A DNA stretch of 64,000 nt from Pseudomonadota bacterium. Lineage in GTDB: Bacteria; Desulfobacterota; Desulfovibrionia; Desulfovibrionales; Desulfomicrobiaceae. The stretch covers positions 372,001 to 436,000 of the forward strand of contig JAHIQM010000016.1 of the NCBI GenBank assembly GCA_018902545.1. Direction: 5' to 3'. The first letter of the stretch is position 1. The number at the start of each line of letters is the position of its first letter. The position numbers and the translations under genes were made by a program. The notes below the pieces were generated by a model. The model saw nothing but the letters and a program-made list of their open reading frames with translations, had not been told where the DNA came from and searched no databases. Below, piece after piece: positions 1 through 8,425 of the stretch.

Positions 1-661
1 GCAGGACCGGGCCGAGCCACAGGGGAATCCATGTGGCCAGAACCCGGATGGACCGCGCGGTGCTTGGTCTGGTGTGTTCGGGCGCTTCCTCCTCGTCACC
101 GCAGGCCACGGTGCATTCCTGCTCCGCAGGTCCGCGCGACTTGATCCAGCCGATCAGCGCGGCTCCAAAAACCACCACAGGAAAGGGCACGCCAAAGGCG
201 AACAAGGCCACGAATGCGCCTGCGGCCAGCGCCACGGCGAAGCCGGACTTTAACGTCTTGGAGCCCATGCGCAGCACAGCCCCGACGACGATGGCCAGCA
301 CTGCGGGCTTTAAGCCGTAAAACAGGGCGTCAACCGCCGGCACTTCGCGGTACGCGGCATACACCGCGCTCAGCACCAGGATGACGAAGAACCCCGGCAG
401 CACGAACAGGCCGCCGGCCATGAGCCCGCCCAGCGTCCGGTGCTTGAGCCAGCCGACATACGTCGCCAGTTGCTGGGCCTCGGGCCCCGGCAGGAAATGG
501 CAGTAGTTGAGGGCGTGCAGGAAGCGTTCATTGCTGATCCACTTTTTGTCCTCAACCAGCACCCTGTGCATCAAGGCGATCTGTCCGGCAGGACCGCCGA
601 AGCTGAGGAACCCGATGCGCAACCAGGTCCAAAATGCTTCAGAAAGAGTCGGCTGGTTCAT
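1..661 (-). CDS. chrA: Chromate transporter ChrA, partial (3' end beyond left edge)
   Basis: Membrane transporter of the CHR family that exports chromate. The 220 codons present start at an ATG at 661-659 and run open off the left edge. Visible family hallmarks are FGGP near residue 21, the W-x-FL-x-ALNYCHFLPGP stretch around residues 45-57, and QLATYVGW just after it. Hydrophobic segments follow at about residues 75-95, 105-125 and 135-160, then a charged linker (rich in E/D) begins, which in two-domain ChrA proteins joins the N- and C-terminal halves. The ATG overlaps the stop of chrB (ATGA), so the two are translationally coupled. Only the N-terminal half is visible. Confidence 0.9.
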   Translation of the reverse strand, partial: MNQPTLSEAFWTWLRIGFLSFGGPAGQIALMHRVLVEDKKWISNERFLHALNYCHFLPGPEAQQLATYVGWLKHRTLGGLMAGGLFVLPGFFVILVLSAVYAAYREVPAVDALFYGLKPAVLAIVVGAVLRMGSKTLKSGFAVALAAGAFVALFAFGVPFPVVVFGAALIGWIKSRGPAEQECTVACGDEEEAPEHTRPSTARSIRVLATWIPLWLGPVL

Positions 662-1659
662 GACTTCTCCTTCCCCACCCGGCCGCAGGTACGGTCGAAA
701 TGTTCGAAAAGCCTGTCCAGCAGGCGACTTCCCTGCTCGACCCGCTCATAGTCGTTGTCCGTGCACAGGCAGATGCCGTTCAAGAGCGCCGCCACTCCGG
801 CAGATTCCGCCCGGGCGGGGGCTGACTCGTCCAGGTCGATGTCATGAATGACCTGACTCAGCACAGACAGGGTCGGATCGGATTCAAACCCGAAGCGGCG
901 GACCATGACCTCGAAGGTGCAGAGGCTCCCCTCATGGGTGAACTCGGCCTCGGTCATGTCGAAACGCACGTCGTTTGGACTCTGGACCTTGGCGTCAAAA
1001 CGAAAGGTCGCTTCGGAATCGATGAAACGGCGTACGAACCAGGCCGAAGCGATGCGATCCACATGCACGCTGGGCCGGGTGACCCAGGCTCGCCCCTGGT
1101 ACAAGCCGGGATCGATTGCTGCGTCGTCCGGCTTGGCGGCAAGGGCGTTCATGCGCAGCCAGCGCCCCGCACCGGCCAGCATGCCCTCGACGACTTCCCG
1201 TGCGGGAGCGCCGAAATAGTCGATGCCCCTGATGGCATCGTAGCGGGCACGGAGTTGATTGACCCAGGCTTGCACGTCGGGAACTTGAGAGGCATCAGCG
1301 GCGTGCGGATCTCCCAGCACTTCAAAAAGGGGCATGAACTCGGCACCAAGACCGCGATAATCCCCTTCACGAGCCTCAACGAAGAGCTTCCTGATGTTCC
1401 CGTCGTCGATTCCGCCTCCGGCCACGTCAAACCGGGCACCGCAGACATAGGCCCTGCCCCCTCCGTCTTCGATCTCCCGGGCCAGCCAGGTCAGGCCATC
1501 ACGCTGACGCTCCCCTTCCGGGAGCACATAGACTGCGTTTTTGAGCGCCACGGCCCCAAGAGCCGCCAGCCTGCGCGCCGACTTGGCCCGCAGGTACGCT
1601 GGCTTGGGCGGGATATTGTGGATGCACAAAAGCCAATTCACGTCGTTGCCACTGACCAT
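658..1659 (-). CDS. chrB: Chromate resistance protein ChrB
   Basis: About 333 residues with the two-part ChrB layout. The N-terminal half begins VNWLLCIHNIPPKPAYLR and carries ALKNAVYVLP; the C-terminal half holds RPSVHVDRIASAWFVRRFID and a FDM/CTFEVM stretch typical of the chromate-resistance exported-protein domain. ChrB is a chromate-responsive regulator or accessory factor for ChrA in characterised operons. I chose ATG 1659 because an open frame further upstream lies inside the rhodanese gene, and the rhodanese stop (1663-1661) sits one base before this ATG. It overlaps chrA by ATGA. Whether it acts as repressor or reductase aid is not visible. Confidence 0.85.
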   Translation of the reverse strand: MVSGNDVNWLLCIHNIPPKPAYLRAKSARRLAALGAVALKNAVYVLPEGERQRDGLTWLAREIEDGGGRAYVCGARFDVAGGGIDDGNIRKLFVEAREGDYRGLGAEFMPLFEVLGDPHAADASQVPDVQAWVNQLRARYDAIRGIDYFGAPAREVVEGMLAGAGRWLRMNALAAKPDDAAIDPGLYQGRAWVTRPSVHVDRIASAWFVRRFIDSEATFRFDAKVQSPNDVRFDMTEAEFTHEGSLCTFEVMVRRFGFESDPTLSVLSQVIHDIDLDESAPARAESAGVAALLNGICLCTDNDYERVEQGSRLLDRLFEHFDRTCGRVGKEKS

Positions 1660-1660
1660 G

Positions 1661-1978
1661 TCACGCACCTTTCCCGGAACCCTGAGCATCCCAGGCGGCC
1701 AGACCGCCTTCCACGAACCTGACCTCAAAATCCCTGGATTTCAGCGCGGCCTGTACCGATGCGCTGACGGAACCGCCGCGTACGCAATAGATGACCACAG
1801 GCTTGTCTTTCGACAGCTCTGAAGACCATGCATCAACCTGCTCGGGATCCTTCCAGACGGCTCCGGGGATGCCCGAAGGACCGGACTCGCGATCGCTCTT
1901 ACGGCGAACATCGAGCAACGTAACGTGAGTCGCGCCCATAAGCGCCTTCAATTCCAGAGGGGTAAGCGTATCGGTCAT
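1661..1978 (-). CDS. Rhodanese-like domain protein of the chromate operon
   Basis: A single rhodanese domain of 105 residues. It has the family's LLDVRR (CH2A-like) motif near the start, the active-site loop CVRGGS with the catalytic Cys, and a C-terminal FVEGGLAAW. Rhodaneses transfer sulfane sulfur from persulfides; single-domain forms are frequent next to chrA/chrB. The ATG at 1978 is preceded by GGAGGAA at eight bases, which is better than the in-frame ATG five codons upstream that overlaps this ribosome site. It is third in the operon, one base from chrB. A role in thiol chemistry during chromate stress is inference from context. Confidence 0.85.
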   Translation of the reverse strand: MTDTLTPLELKALMGATHVTLLDVRRKSDRESGPSGIPGAVWKDPEQVDAWSSELSKDKPVVIYCVRGGSVSASVQAALKSRDFEVRFVEGGLAAWDAQGSGKGA

Positions 1979-2037
1979 GTGAGATTCCTCCAATGTAGTG
2001 ATTTCGCGACGGAAACGGTTTCCGACGCGCGTTCATT

Positions 2038-2316
2038 TCAACCACCAAAATACTTGAGACAATCGGCCATGGCCGCCTGATGCCCTGCCAGTTGTTTCCC
2101 GAAACGGCACTTCAGGTCGTCCACCAGATGATAGACGTATTCCTGAGCCGCCTCTTCGCCGTATTTTTCCCGAAACATGGCCGCGTTGACCAGCACCTTG
2201 GAAAAATCATGTCGCTCATATTTTGTTTCCGCATTGTCGATCCATTCGTGAACCTCGCGGTACTCCTTTCCCGTACGAGCCAGGCTCGCGGCAATGTGCA
2301 CATTCAATTCCGGCAT
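2038..2316 (-). CDS. Small conserved protein heading the chromate operon (DUF6915-like)
   Basis: A 92-residue soluble, helix-rich protein. The start (MPELNVHIA) has AGAAGGAGAA at a good distance, so I reject the in-frame ATG at 2457, whose extra residues look like untranslated leader. The sequence contains REVHEWIDN and a charged helical core, similar as far as I recall to the short DUF6915 family, whose function is unknown. It precedes the rhodanese gene by about 60 bases on the same strand, so co-transcription with chrBA is likely. No cofactor motif; one Cys in CRFGK and one in ADCLKYF. Confidence 0.6.
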   Translation of the reverse strand: MPELNVHIAASLARTGKEYREVHEWIDNAETKYERHDFSKVLVNAAMFREKYGEEAAQEYVYHLVDDLKCRFGKQLAGHQAAMADCLKYFGG

Positions 2317-2436
2317 GACGATTCTCCTTCTGTCCAGGGCGCCCTCTTCAGGTACCCCATCTTGTTGTCTGGTTTCAGCCAAGGCGGCAAAACACCGCCC
2401 GATGTGCCCGTCAGTCATCCCCACCTCGATTACAAC

Positions 2437-2456
2437 TGACCTATAATCACTGGTCA
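2437..2456. promoter_or_regulatory. Inverted repeat TGACC-N10-GGTCA before the chromate operon
   Basis: The arms TGACC (2437-2441) and GGTCA (2452-2456) are exact reverse complements. On the minus strand a -35-like TTGCAT lies 17 bases before TATAGG, and the latter falls inside the repeat, so a promoter overlapped by an operator is plausible. It is about 120 bases before the first gene of the operon. A regulator (possibly ChrB) is only inferred. Confidence 0.35.
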
Positions 2457-2865
2457 TTAAAGATGCAACTGTATTTTTTTGACAAATGAATATATTTCAA
2501 TTGCGACATATTCTGTTTTTTACCTGGGGACAACGGTGGCCAAGCCACGGCAGCAACCGCGGGGCGACAGCAGAAAATTTATCTTGTTGCTCGACAATAA
2601 TCAGACGTGAACCAGTTATTAGCCGCCTTGTGCTCCGTGGGGTTACCAGCCAGAGTCTCCTTTGCCCTGCTCCTGTTGCTGCCCATGACTCCTCACGTGA
2701 ACGCCTCCTGGTTTCTGGTGCCAAGCTCCATTTTCCTTCTTGACCCGGTCCGACGTGACGGGTCATGTTCAACTCACCGCGCAAAAGCCCGGCCCGGATC
2801 CCGGACGCGGGCGCGGGTTCGCGAGCGACACCGATTTCACCAGCCTCACGGAGTTCTCACAGACC
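2457..2865. other. Intergenic region between divergent chromate operon and transporter
   Basis: About 410 bases with no gene I can support. The left part is AT-rich with a plus-strand TTGACA at 2480. Open frames across 2486-2865 have no ribosome site or recognisable product. Promoters for both flanking units probably lie here. Confidence 0.4.
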
Positions 2866-5202
2866 ATGCTGTCCCTCTTCATTCTCATGTTCATCGTCCT
2901 TGCCGCCCTGGTCCTTTTTATCGGCGGCTGGGTGTCCGCGGATTTGGTCGGGATCATGGTCCTCGTCGCCTTGGCCCTGACCGGCCTGGTCTCCCCGGAA
3001 GAAGCCGTGGCCGGGTTCAGCAGCCCGGCGGTCATCACGGTGCTGGCCATGTTCATCCTTTCGGCAGGGTTGACCCGCACGGGCGTAGCCTACCGCATCG
3101 GTCAGCCTCTGCAGCTCTTTGCGCGTAAGGGCGAAGCCGCGTTGATCGTAGTCCTCATGGCAGCGGCAGGCATCCTCTCGGCGCTCATCAACACCACCAC
3201 CGTAGCCGTCATCCTGCTGCCCGCGACCATGGATCTGGCCCGCCGCAGCGGCCTGCCGCCGGCACGCCTACTCATGCCCATGGCTCTGGGCTGCCTGCTC
3301 GGCGGGCCTTTTACGGGCATCTCCACCCCACCCAACATTCTGGCTACCGACGCCCTGCGGTCCGCCGGGCTGACGACCTTCAAAATATTCGACTTCACCC
3401 CCATCACCGCAGCCCTGGTCGTAGCCGGCATCACCTTCATGGTCCTCCTGGGCAAACGCCTGCTGCCCAAGGGCGCCGCGTCTGGGGCCGACAAAAACGG
3501 CATCGAATCGGCCTACGAGATCGGGTCGCACATCTTCACCATTGAACTCCCGCCGACATCGCCTCTGGTAGGCCGCAGCCTGGGTGAAAGCCGCCTCGGC
3601 TCAGCCCTTTACCTGACGGTAGTCGGGCTGCACCGCGCCGGAGAGCTGATCCTCTCCCCCCGGGCCCAGGAAACCCTGCAGGCCGGTGACAGCGTCATCG
3701 TCCATGGCCAATCGGACCAGGTCAGTCATTTCCACGGCAGTCGGCACCTGCAGGTCGAGCAGCCCGGACCCGAGACCGCCGAGATCACCGGTCGCCTGGG
3801 CACGGCCACGGTCCGCATCGGCAAAGGGTCACCGCTCATCGGACGTACTCTGGCCGAAAGCGCGCTGCGACGCGATCATCACGTGCATGTGCTGGCTCTC
3901 AATTCCCCCACAGGTGAATGCCTGCGGGAAGTCCGCCGCCACCGTTTCGAAGAAGGAGACTGCCTCGTGCTCCAGGGCGAACACAATACGCTGGAGACAC
4001 TGACGGACAATAACCTTGTTGAACTGGAGAAGCCGCTGACAAAGGGTCCGGCCGATACGTCGGTCTGCGAACTGCTCAGCCTCTGTTCGGTGCGGGTGCC
4101 GGAAGGGTCGGTGCTGGCTGGGCGCAACCTGGTGGAAAGCCGCCTGGGCAACGCCTTCGGCCTGACGGTGGTGGGAATGGTGCGGGAAGGGAACGTGACC
4201 TGTCTGCCCGCCCCGGAGGAAACGGTCCAGGCCGGAGACTTGCTCGTGGTCCAGGGCCTGGCGCGGGACATTGACGTGTTCGAGGGACTGCAGGATCTGG
4301 AGATTTCGGAACAATCCTCGCGACTTTCGGCCGAACTGGAGTCCCAGCAGATCGGCATGGCCGAGGTGCTGCTCTCACCCCGCACGACCCTGGCCGGCAA
4401 GACCTTAAACGACCTGCTCTTCCGCGACCATTACGGGCTGAGCGTTTTGGCCGTGCTACGCAAAGGACGCGCCTGCCGCACGGGCCTGCAGGACATGCCC
4501 CTGCAGTTTGGCGACGCTCTGCTGGTGTACGGCCCGCGCCAGAGCCTTGAAGCCGTAGCCCGGGACGAAGACTTCCTTGTGCTGGACCAGGAAGCGGCCC
4601 AGGCGCCCCGCCTGCACAAGGCCCCCCTGGCCGCCTTGATCATGGCGACTGTGTTGCTCAGCGCCATCCTCGGCTTCGTGCCCATCGCCATCGCGGCCCT
4701 GGCCGGAGTGGCGGCCATGGTCGTCGGTGGCTGCCTGACCATGGAGGAAGCCTACCATTCCATTGAATGGAAGGTGATCTTTCTCATCGCCGGCATGCTC
4801 CCCCTGGGCATAGCCATCGAGAACACCGGGGCGGCGCAGATGGGGGCGGCGGCGCTCATCGGCACGGTCGGCGATCTGGGCCCACGCTGGGTCGTGGCCA
4901 CGCTCTTCGGGGTGACGGTGCTCGGCACGCAGGTCATCCCCACGGCGGCTCTGGTGGTGCTCATGGCGCCGGTGGCCCTCGGCGCAGCCTCGTCACTGGG
5001 CATTTCGCCGCAACTCTTGATGATGACTGTGGCCATGGCCGCTTCGGCAAGCTTCGCGAGCCCCCTGTCGCACCCGGCGCATCTGCTGGTGATGGGACCC
5101 GGGGGCTACAAATTCATGGATTACGTGAAAGTCGGCGCGCCGCTGACCCTCGTGGTCATGGCCGTGTCGGTCTGGCTGCTGCCCATCCTGTGGCCAGCCT
5201 GA
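2866..5202 (+). CDS. SLC13/DASS-type transporter with four RCK_C (TrkA-C) domains
   Basis: About 778 residues. N-terminal membrane segments span residues 1-205 and include NTTTVAVILLP and STPPNILATDAL, the hallmarks of sodium-coupled dicarboxylate/sulfate (SLC13) permeases. A soluble middle part holds four successive RCK_C repeats at roughly 221-285, 309-375, 405-470 and 496-560, each with an I/LxGR(x)L-ES-like start and an AGD-x-L/V-V-x-G end. C-terminal membrane segments fill 585-778. I start at ATG 2866, where the hydrophobic segment begins, since the longer frame adds 42 disordered residues. Related permeases with two RCK_C domains are known as sulfate/sulfur-compound transporters. The substrate here is unknown; sulfate is an attractive guess in a sulfate reducer. 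Confidence 0.8.
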   Translation: MLSLFILMFIVLAALVLFIGGWVSADLVGIMVLVALALTGLVSPEEAVAGFSSPAVITVLAMFILSAGLTRTGVAYRIGQPLQLFARKGEAALIVVLMAAAGILSALINTTTVAVILLPATMDLARRSGLPPARLLMPMALGCLLGGPFTGISTPPNILATDALRSAGLTTFKIFDFTPITAALVVAGITFMVLLGKRLLPKGAASGADKNGIESAYEIGSHIFTIELPPTSPLVGRSLGESRLGSALYLTVVGLHRAGELILSPRAQETLQAGDSVIVHGQSDQVSHFHGSRHLQVEQPGPETAEITGRLGTATVRIGKGSPLIGRTLAESALRRDHHVHVLALNSPTGECLREVRRHRFEEGDCLVLQGEHNTLETLTDNNLVELEKPLTKGPADTSVCELLSLCSVRVPEGSVLAGRNLVESRLGNAFGLTVVGMVREGNVTCLPAPEETVQAGDLLVVQGLARDIDVFEGLQDLEISEQSSRLSAELESQQIGMAEVLLSPRTTLAGKTLNDLLFRDHYGLSVLAVLRKGRACRTGLQDMPLQFGDALLVYGPRQSLEAVARDEDFLVLDQEAAQAPRLHKAPLAALIMATVLLSAILGFVPIAIAALAGVAAMVVGGCLTMEEAYHSIEWKVIFLIAGMLPLGIAIENTGAAQMGAAALIGTVGDLGPRWVVATLFGVTVLGTQVIPTAALVVLMAPVALGAASSLGISPQLLMMTVAMAASASFASPLSHPAHLLVMGPGGYKFMDYVKVGAPLTLVVMAVSVWLLPILWPA

Positions 5203-5230
5203 ACCAGGGGATGACCGGGGGCACCCGCCC

Positions 5231-5587
5231 CTACTTTACCACGATCCAGCCGTCCGGGCCCTTCACGAAACGCGCCGTCGCCATCTCCTTGGAACGCCCG
5301 GCAAAGGGAACGGTCATGTCGATCTCCACGTCACAGACAAAACCGGGAGCGTCCTTGGCCTCCTTGCAATCGATCTTCCTGACCGCGTGAAGCTCCGTTT
5401 TTCCCAGAGAATCCGTCAGAGCCTTGCCCACTCCGCCGAAAATCTTTCCGGCCTCGTCGATGCTTTGAGCGGTCTTGGCCATGTCCTTCTCGAAAGCGGC
5501 CTTGATGTCGGCATCGGACGGTGCGACGGAACATCCGGCCGCAAACAAAAACAGGGCGCACAGGGCGGCAGTTGGCATGAATTTCAT
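5231..5587 (-). CDS. Small secreted lipoprotein
   Basis: 118 residues with a clear lipoprotein signal: MKFMPTAALCALFLFAAGC, with the lipobox LFAAGC and Cys at residue 19. The mature part is charged and ends in a compact domain with two Cys (IDCKEAK and FVCDVE), possibly a disulfide, and GPDGWIVVK. The ATG at 5587 has GGAGGGG at three bases. It faces the transporter convergently. I do not recognise a named family. Confidence 0.75.
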   Translation of the reverse strand: MKFMPTAALCALFLFAAGCSVAPSDADIKAAFEKDMAKTAQSIDEAGKIFGGVGKALTDSLGKTELHAVRKIDCKEAKDAPGFVCDVEIDMTVPFAGRSKEMATARFVKGPDGWIVVK

Positions 5588-6309
5588 TTTCCCCTCCAGG
5601 GTTTGCACGTGTGCGAAAGAACCGGGTACCCGGCAAAAATATACAAGAGGCGGCTGCAAAAAACCAGGACGCGTCCAAAGCAGTGGTTTCAGTCGAACGT
5701 TGGGCGAACGTTGGGCGAACGTTGGGCGAACGCTGGGCGAACGTTGGGCGAACGCTGGTCGGCATGGGCGACTTCGTACCCGGCCATAGCCTTGCTTCGG
5801 CCGATGCGCAAAGTTCAGCATTCCTCTTCTTAAAGAGGAAAACCGCGCATTGCAGTGCCGTACATGACGCCAAAAATGGCGCTTGTCCAACGCGCATCAT
5901 CCTCAAGACAAGCCCAGGTTTCCGGATTGTGGCGTAAGCAGGGCCGGGCTTCGGCATCAAAGCCTTGGTTCCCATGGCATGAAGCGTTGACTTCCCCGCC
6001 GCCCTATGCTCAAGGTTCCCCTCCCGGCTTGCGACGAAGGACCTGTATGAGCCGGTAAAGGAGTTTCGGCGGGCCTTGCCGGAAACTGCCCGGCGCGCGG
6101 CCGCGCGGCCGATGACCCGTCCCCGATTTTCCAGGGCCTACGAGCCGCATGAAAGGACTCCCGCCTGCGCAAGGCCTGAGCCTTTTTTGTTGTGCCCCGC
6201 ATTGACATCACGGGGACTGGTTACTAGATTTGCAACTTTCCCTGTCCACCGGACCAGCCCAGCGGGCATGGTCGGCTGACGGCACAACGACCCGGTTTTA
6301 CGGAGTTCC
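5588..6309. other. Gene-poor stretch of about 720 bases
   Basis: No open frame here has a ribosome site plus plausible composition. It contains an 11-bp tandem array (5694-5757), a GC-rich palindromic patch around 6092-6112 (GGCGCGCGGCCGCGCGGCC) and otherwise unremarkable sequence. Promoters for the lipoprotein and for the Nif3-like gene are expected here, but I cannot place them. Confidence 0.5.
5694..5757 (+). repeat. 11-bp tandem repeat, about six copies
   Basis: The unit CGAACGTTGGG is repeated head to tail: copies begin at 5694, 5705, 5716, 5727, 5738 and 5749. Copies four and six have C for T (CGAACGCTGGG). It lies some 107 bases upstream of the lipoprotein start, in its leader region. 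Confidence 0.95.
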
Positions 6310-7269
6310 ATGCACCCTTCGACCCTGATCTCCCGCATCGAGGCCACGGCCCCGCCACAGCTGGCCGCGTCCTGGGACAAATGCGGTGTACAGATCGCCT
6401 CCGCCACGTCCACGGTGACAACCCTGTGCGTGGCCCTGGATCCGTCTGTCGAGTCGGTGCGCCGTGCGGTGGAGATGAAGGCCCAGTTCCTGCTCTGCCA
6501 CCACCCTTTGAGCCTCTCGCCCAAGCTGCCGAGCCGCCTGGATGATTTTCATGAGGTGCTGCGGCTCGCCCTGGGCGCGTCCATGTGCGTCTACAGCGCG
6601 CACACATCCCTGGACTCCAATCCTGACGGGCCGGTCAACTGGCTGGGGCGCCTCCTTGAACTTCAGGACATGGCCATCCTGGAAGTGACCCGCCGTGAAA
6701 CGCCCACGCTCCTGCGACTGACGGATCTGACCGAACAGGAAAAGGTCAGGGATCTGACCGGGGTGGTCACACGCAGCGGCGGGCAGATGGAAGAATATCT
6801 GCTCTGGCCGGAAGAGCTGCCCGGATTCAAGGCCAAATTGGGAGCAACCGCGTCCTGCCAGGAGATCGCCCTCGGCGCGCCGGTCAGGCAGTACGGATTC
6901 GGCTGCATCGGGACCCTGCCGGCCCCCCTGGGCTGGAATGAATTTTCGGCCCGTCTCGCCTCCCTCGGACTGCCCCTGTCGCGCATCTCGGGACAGATTC
7001 CGCAGACCGTTACCCGAGTGGCCTACTGCCCCGGATCCGGTGCGGACCTGGGCCCTGCCGCCTTCGCCAGGGGAGCGGACGTCTATCTGACCGGAGACCT
7101 GAAATACCACCAGGCCCAAGCCGTTCAGGACCTTGGGTTGACCATCGATGTCGGACATTTTTGCCTTGAAGAGACCATGATGCGCACCTGGAGCCAGAGC
7201 CTGGACCGTGAACTCTCCCCCGAGGGAGTCCGGGTGGTCTTTCTGCCGGGCCGCAATCCTTTTGCCTGA
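6310..7269 (+). CDS. Nif3-like dinuclear metal centre protein (YbgI/NIF3 family)
   Basis: 319 residues, the usual length for the bacterial long form. Metal-ligand motifs visible are WDKCGVQI near residue 23, LCHHPLSL around 63, and HTSLDSNPDG around residue 100, plus the C-terminal GDLKYHQAQ and DVGHFCLEE that complete the binuclear site. NIF3 proteins form hexameric rings with a di-metal centre; biochemical role is unsettled despite the frequent label GTP cyclohydrolase I type 2. The ATG follows CGGAG at six bases. It is followed by the zinc-ribbon gene after about 54 bases, a pairing common in this group. Confidence 0.9.
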   Translation: MHPSTLISRIEATAPPQLAASWDKCGVQIASATSTVTTLCVALDPSVESVRRAVEMKAQFLLCHHPLSLSPKLPSRLDDFHEVLRLALGASMCVYSAHTSLDSNPDGPVNWLGRLLELQDMAILEVTRRETPTLLRLTDLTEQEKVRDLTGVVTRSGGQMEEYLLWPEELPGFKAKLGATASCQEIALGAPVRQYGFGCIGTLPAPLGWNEFSARLASLGLPLSRISGQIPQTVTRVAYCPGSGADLGPAAFARGADVYLTGDLKYHQAQAVQDLGLTIDVGHFCLEETMMRTWSQSLDRELSPEGVRVVFLPGRNPFA

Positions 7270-7323
7270 ATCTTCCCGGGAAACTTCCCGGAAAATTGAT
7301 ACGTTTTTGAGGAGGACGCTACC

Positions 7324-8055
7324 TTGAGTATTTATATGGAACAGATCGAGCAGCTCGTGGTGCTGCAGAAAGTGGATTCGGAGATGATCACCCTTGAGCG
7401 CATCCTCGAAGACGCGCCCAAGCAGCTGCGGAACCTGCAGGAAAAGCAGGCCTACCTCAAACAGCAGCAGGCCGTGATCCAGGATAAGGTCGACGTGCTG
7501 ATGGAGCAGAAGACCCGCCTGGAAGGGGAGATCGAAAACGACTCCCAGAAGGTCAAGAAGAGCAAAAACAAGCTCATGATGGTGGAAAATACCAAGGAAT
7601 ATCACGCCATGATGCGTGAAATGGACACCATGGAGAAGATGAATCGCAATCGCGAGGAAGAAAGGGCCAACCTTCTTGCCGATCTCTCCGACCTCGAAGG
7701 CCGAAAAGACGCTCTGCAGAACGACATCAACGAACTCGAAGCGACCATCACCGCGCAGCAGTCCACCCTTGACCAGGAACTGGCCGATAAACGCGCCCGT
7801 ATCCAAATTTTGGACAAAGATAAGAAAAAGGCTTCCGAGGCCGTTCCAGCGCCGATCCTGACGCGCTACAACTTCATTCGCTCCCGCATCCCCACTCCTG
7901 TCATCGTGCCGGTCAGCGAAGGGGTGTGCAAGGGTTGTCACGTGGTCATCCCGCCCCAGGCCTTCATCGACCTGCAGAAAGGTGAACAGATTTTGAGCTG
8001 CCCCAACTGTCTGCGCATCATTTTCTGGGAGCGTCATTTCTCGGGCAATGATTGA
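7324..8055 (+). CDS. Coiled-coil protein with C-terminal C4 zinc ribbon (DUF164/HP0958 type)
   Basis: 243 residues. Residues about 10-175 are a long coiled coil rich in Glu, Lys and Gln; the tail has CKGCHV and, 24 residues on, CPNC, a four-Cys zinc ribbon. Homologues such as Helicobacter HP0958 act as RNA- or sigma-factor-associated chaperones in flagellar control, but in other bacteria the role is undefined. I take the TTG at 7324, because AGGAGG sits seven bases before it, while the ATG at 7336 would be nineteen bases away. It lies directly before the RNase P RNA gene. Confidence 0.85.
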   Translation: MSIYMEQIEQLVVLQKVDSEMITLERILEDAPKQLRNLQEKQAYLKQQQAVIQDKVDVLMEQKTRLEGEIENDSQKVKKSKNKLMMVENTKEYHAMMREMDTMEKMNRNREEERANLLADLSDLEGRKDALQNDINELEATITAQQSTLDQELADKRARIQILDKDKKKASEAVPAPILTRYNFIRSRIPTPVIVPVSEGVCKGCHVVIPPQAFIDLQKGEQILSCPNCLRIIFWERHFSGND

Positions 8056-8061
8056 TTTTTT

Positions 8062-8414
8062 GCGGAGCCGGACAGGCTGTCGCTGCCGGCCGCAAGGCCG
8101 GGGGAGGAAAGTCCGGACACCACAGGGCAGGATGCTGGATAACGTCCAGCGGGGGCGACCCCGGGAAAGTGCCACAGAAACAAACCGCCCGGACATGTCC
8201 GGGTAAGGGTGAAAAGGTGGGGTAAGAGCCCACCAGTTGTCGCGGTGACGCGGCAAGCTCGGTAAACCCCATCCGGTGCAAGACCAAATAGGAAGGTGAC
8301 CGGCCCGGTCACGACCCTTCGGGTAGGTTGCTGGAGACGGCGGGTAACCGCCGCCCTAGAGGAATGACAGCCGCCCGGCAACGGGCACAGAATCCGGCTT
8401 ATCGTCCGGCTCCG
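8062..8414 (+). ncRNA. rnpB: RNase P RNA, bacterial type A
   Basis: The catalytic RNA of RNase P, which trims the 5' leader of tRNA precursors. The 5' and 3' ends pair (GGAGCCGGAC with GTCCGGCTCC, helix P1). Conserved blocks are present: GAGGAAAGTCCGGAC near the start, the ACAGAAA stretch, GGTAAACCCCAT (part of helix P15/P16 area with the GGU that binds tRNA CCA), and GACAG-x-CCGCCC/ACAGAATCCGGCTTA at the end. A run of T follows at once (8415-8422), which serves as terminator. Ends are accurate to a few bases. Confidence 0.97.
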
Positions 8415-8422
8415 TTTTTTTT
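8397..8422 (+). terminator. 3' end of rnpB with T-run
   Basis: The closing strand of the rnpB P1 helix is followed by eight T (one break), just four bases before the ATG of ispDF. Termination of rnpB here is likely; ispDF must then have its own promoter inside rnpB or depend on readthrough. Confidence 0.55.
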
Positions 8423-8425
8423 ATA

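Noticed and set aside
844-1722. 292-codon plus-strand frame over chrB
   Set aside because: Antisense shadow of chrB, no recognisable product.
2740-2865. Longer N-terminus of the RCK_C transporter
   Set aside because: The first 42 residues are Pro/Gly/Arg-rich, without ribosome site; the membrane segment starts with the ATG at 2866.
6298-8256. 652-codon open frame on the minus strand
   Set aside because: It is antisense to the Nif3-like and zinc-ribbon genes and part of rnpB, all of which have clear homology; typical of GC-rich shadow frames.
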